Origin: Caldisericota bacterium | Lineage (GTDB): Bacteria > Caldisericota > Caldisericia > Cryosericales > Cryosericaceae | Reading direction: 5' to 3' | NCBI GenBank assembly: GCA_026390215.1 | Contig: JAPLGJ010000166.1 | Location: 1 to 6,454, forward strand | Length of the DNA: 6,454 nucleotides | Shown here: positions 5,570 to 6,454 of the stretch, piece after piece | Layout: each line of letters opens with the position of its first letter | Position numbering within the stretch: the first letter of the stretch is position 1 | Program-made: the position numbers and the translations under genes | Notes under the pieces: generated by a model | Database searches by the model: none | Told to the model about the DNA's origin: nothing | What the model saw: the letters and a program-made list of their open reading frames with translations, nothing else

Positions 5570-5611
5570 ATTGTGAACACCCATAGTACCAGGTACAATG
5601 GTCTTCACAAT
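5570..5611. promoter_or_regulatory. Two-tier 42-base palindromic operator over the iron-transporter promoter
   Basis: The outer arms ATTGTGAA (5570-5577) and TTCACAAT (5604-5611) are perfect inverted repeats. Inside is a second palindrome (5581-5601): CCAT, A, GTACC mirrored by GGTAC, A, ATGG around a central A, with 9 of 10 positions symmetric. The two are concentric to within half a base (centres 5590.5 and 5591). The outer left arm holds the -35 box and the inner right arm holds the -10 box, so a bound protein would block transcription. It begins directly after the stop of the DUF362 gene and no T-run follows, which argues against a simple terminator. It does not match the classic Fur box. 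TGTGA/TCACA half sites recall CRP/FNR-type sites, but their spacing is far too wide for one dimer. Confidence 0.65.
5571..5599 (+). promoter_or_regulatory. Promoter of the ferritin-like/VIT gene
   Basis: TTGTGA (5571-5576, 4 of 6) and TACAAT (5594-5599, 5 of 6) are 17 bases apart. The expected start near 5606 leaves a leader of about 36 bases before the ATG at 5642. Both boxes lie within the 42-base palindrome. Confidence 0.65.
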
Positions 5612-5641
5612 CCAACCTCATTCATATGAAAGGAGCCTCCC

Positions 5642-6454
5642 ATGATCAATGAAACAGCCAAGGCAATGGGTTTCTACGCCGAAGAGCGGGGTGCATCGCG
5701 CCTGTATGCATACCTGGCCGGGTCCGAGAAGGACCCTGCCCTCCGGCAGCGCTTTGCAGAGCTGGCTCGGGTCGAGAACCTCCACATGGCCTTCTGGCGC
5801 GCGTTCCTGCTCAAGCGCGGCATCAGCGCCACCGAACCGTCATGGTTCTCGTTCGCCTGGGCGCGGCTCCTGCGCAGGATCCTGGGGACGCGACGCTATC
5901 TGTCCCTCCTCGAAATCACCGAGGCGACCGCCGTCGACTCCTACTATGACTTCCTGAATTCCGCCGTCCTTGAGGAAGCAGAGAAGACTGACATCTCGCG
6001 CATCATCGAGGACGAGCTGGCCCACGAGGAAGAACTGGAATCGCAGTTCAACGCGCTGCCCAAGGACAACGTCCGCGATTTCGTCATGGGCATGAACGAT
6101 GGTCTCGTCGAGCTGCTTGGCGCGGTGACCGGCCTCTCGGCCGTCTACCCGACGCGTCCGCAGGTCGTCGGCGTCAGTGGCCTCGTCGTCGGCCTCGCCG
6201 GCGCACTGTCCATGGCGATCGGCACCTGGGTGTCGGTCCGCAGTCAGCGCCAGGTCAACGAAGGCATCCGGCGCAAGACTGACCTCCTCTTCAGCGTCGC
6301 CCCCAGACGAGCACAGGCAGAGCTGGCCAAGAAACTGATCGAATCCGGGATGCCCGCCGACCTGACCGACGGCGTCACCGCAGTACTGGCATCGAACAAA
6401 GAGGCGATGATCGGGCTCCTCACCGAGCACTCTTCGGTGAACGAGATCCGCAGT
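5642..6454 (+). CDS. Ferritin-like domain fused to VIT1/CCC1 iron transporter (partial, 3' end outside window)
   Basis: The frame is open for 271 codons to the window edge, so the C-terminus is missing. Residues about 1-140 form a rubrerythrin/ferritin-like four-helix domain with likely di-iron ligands E15, E45-x-x-H48, E94 and E125-x-x-H128. Residues from about 147 are VIT/CCC1-type: helix 1 NDGLVELLGAVTGLSAVY (152-169), helix 2 GVSGLVVGLAGALSMAIGTW (177-196), then SVRSQRQV and a cytosolic helical stretch (about 205-262) matching the metal-binding insert of VIT proteins. The remaining helices should follow. This order of domains is that of membrane-bound ferritin (MbfA-like) proteins, which bind iron and export it across the membrane under iron or peroxide stress. 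GGAG lies 8 bases before the ATG at 5642. T195 sits where many VIT proteins have Glu (SMaxGE), a possible difference in metal handling. Regulation is probably through the 42-base palindrome. Confidence 0.9.
   Translation, partial: MINETAKAMGFYAEERGASRLYAYLAGSEKDPALRQRFAELARVENLHMAFWRAFLLKRGISATEPSWFSFAWARLLRRILGTRRYLSLLEITEATAVDSYYDFLNSAVLEEAEKTDISRIIEDELAHEEELESQFNALPKDNVRDFVMGMNDGLVELLGAVTGLSAVYPTRPQVVGVSGLVVGLAGALSMAIGTWVSVRSQRQVNEGIRRKTDLLFSVAPRRAQAELAKKLIESGMPADLTDGVTAVLASNKEAMIGLLTEHSSVNEIRS

Noticed and set aside
5604..5611. Reading the 42-base palindrome as a CRP/FNR site
   Set aside because: The TGTGA and TCACA half sites are about 28 bases apart instead of 6, so one CRP-type dimer could not span them.
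5840..6430. 196-codon minus-strand frame opposite the ferritin-like/VIT gene
   Set aside because: Antisense to a gene with intact ferritin and VIT motifs; the Asp/Gly-rich translation is a shadow of its codon pattern.

Overview
The window looks like a chromosomal segment from a GC-rich, probably anaerobic or oxygen-sensitive bacterium. The grounds are a flavodiiron protein, a DUF362/ferredoxin-type iron-sulfur protein and a ferritin-like/VIT iron protein, with Shine-Dalgarno sites close to AGGAGG and sigma70-like promoters. There is no rRNA, tRNA, transposase or CRISPR array to fix the phylum, and I cannot name the organism. Nothing looks recently transferred.

Left part (minus strand, about 16-2033). 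Read in the direction of transcription, this holds a 59-residue two-helix membrane protein (2033-1854), a tandem hairpin (1826-1784), a promoter with a candidate operator, a MarR-family regulator (1655-1233) and an A-type flavodiiron protein (1191-16). The MarR gene and the flavodiiron gene are 41 bases apart and form a likely operon in which the regulator controls a reductase for O2 or NO.

Middle (plus strand, 2149-2986). Divergent from the small membrane gene, a good promoter drives two genes that overlap by one base: an 84-residue three-helix membrane protein and a 169-residue soluble protein, neither recognised. The divergent intergenic region carries a 25-base hairpin/palindrome.

Right part (plus strand, 3115-6454). 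A near-consensus promoter drives an Fsr-like major facilitator (3251-4438). It is followed by a DUF362 protein with two C-terminal [4Fe-4S] motifs (4487-5569), which has its own promoter overlapping the upstream stop codon. The last gene (5642 to the window edge, incomplete) encodes an N-terminal ferritin-like domain fused to a VIT/CCC1-type iron transporter. Its promoter sits inside an elaborate 42-base two-tier palindrome, the most striking non-coding signal here.

Taken together, the two flanks suggest defence against oxygen, NO and iron stress: a flavodiiron reductase under MarR control and an iron-storage/export fusion under a palindromic operator. The middle genes have no assigned function. 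I saw no clear evidence of a wholly new multi-gene system. The best candidates for new biology are the translationally coupled 84/169-residue pair and the two-tier operator at 5570-5611.
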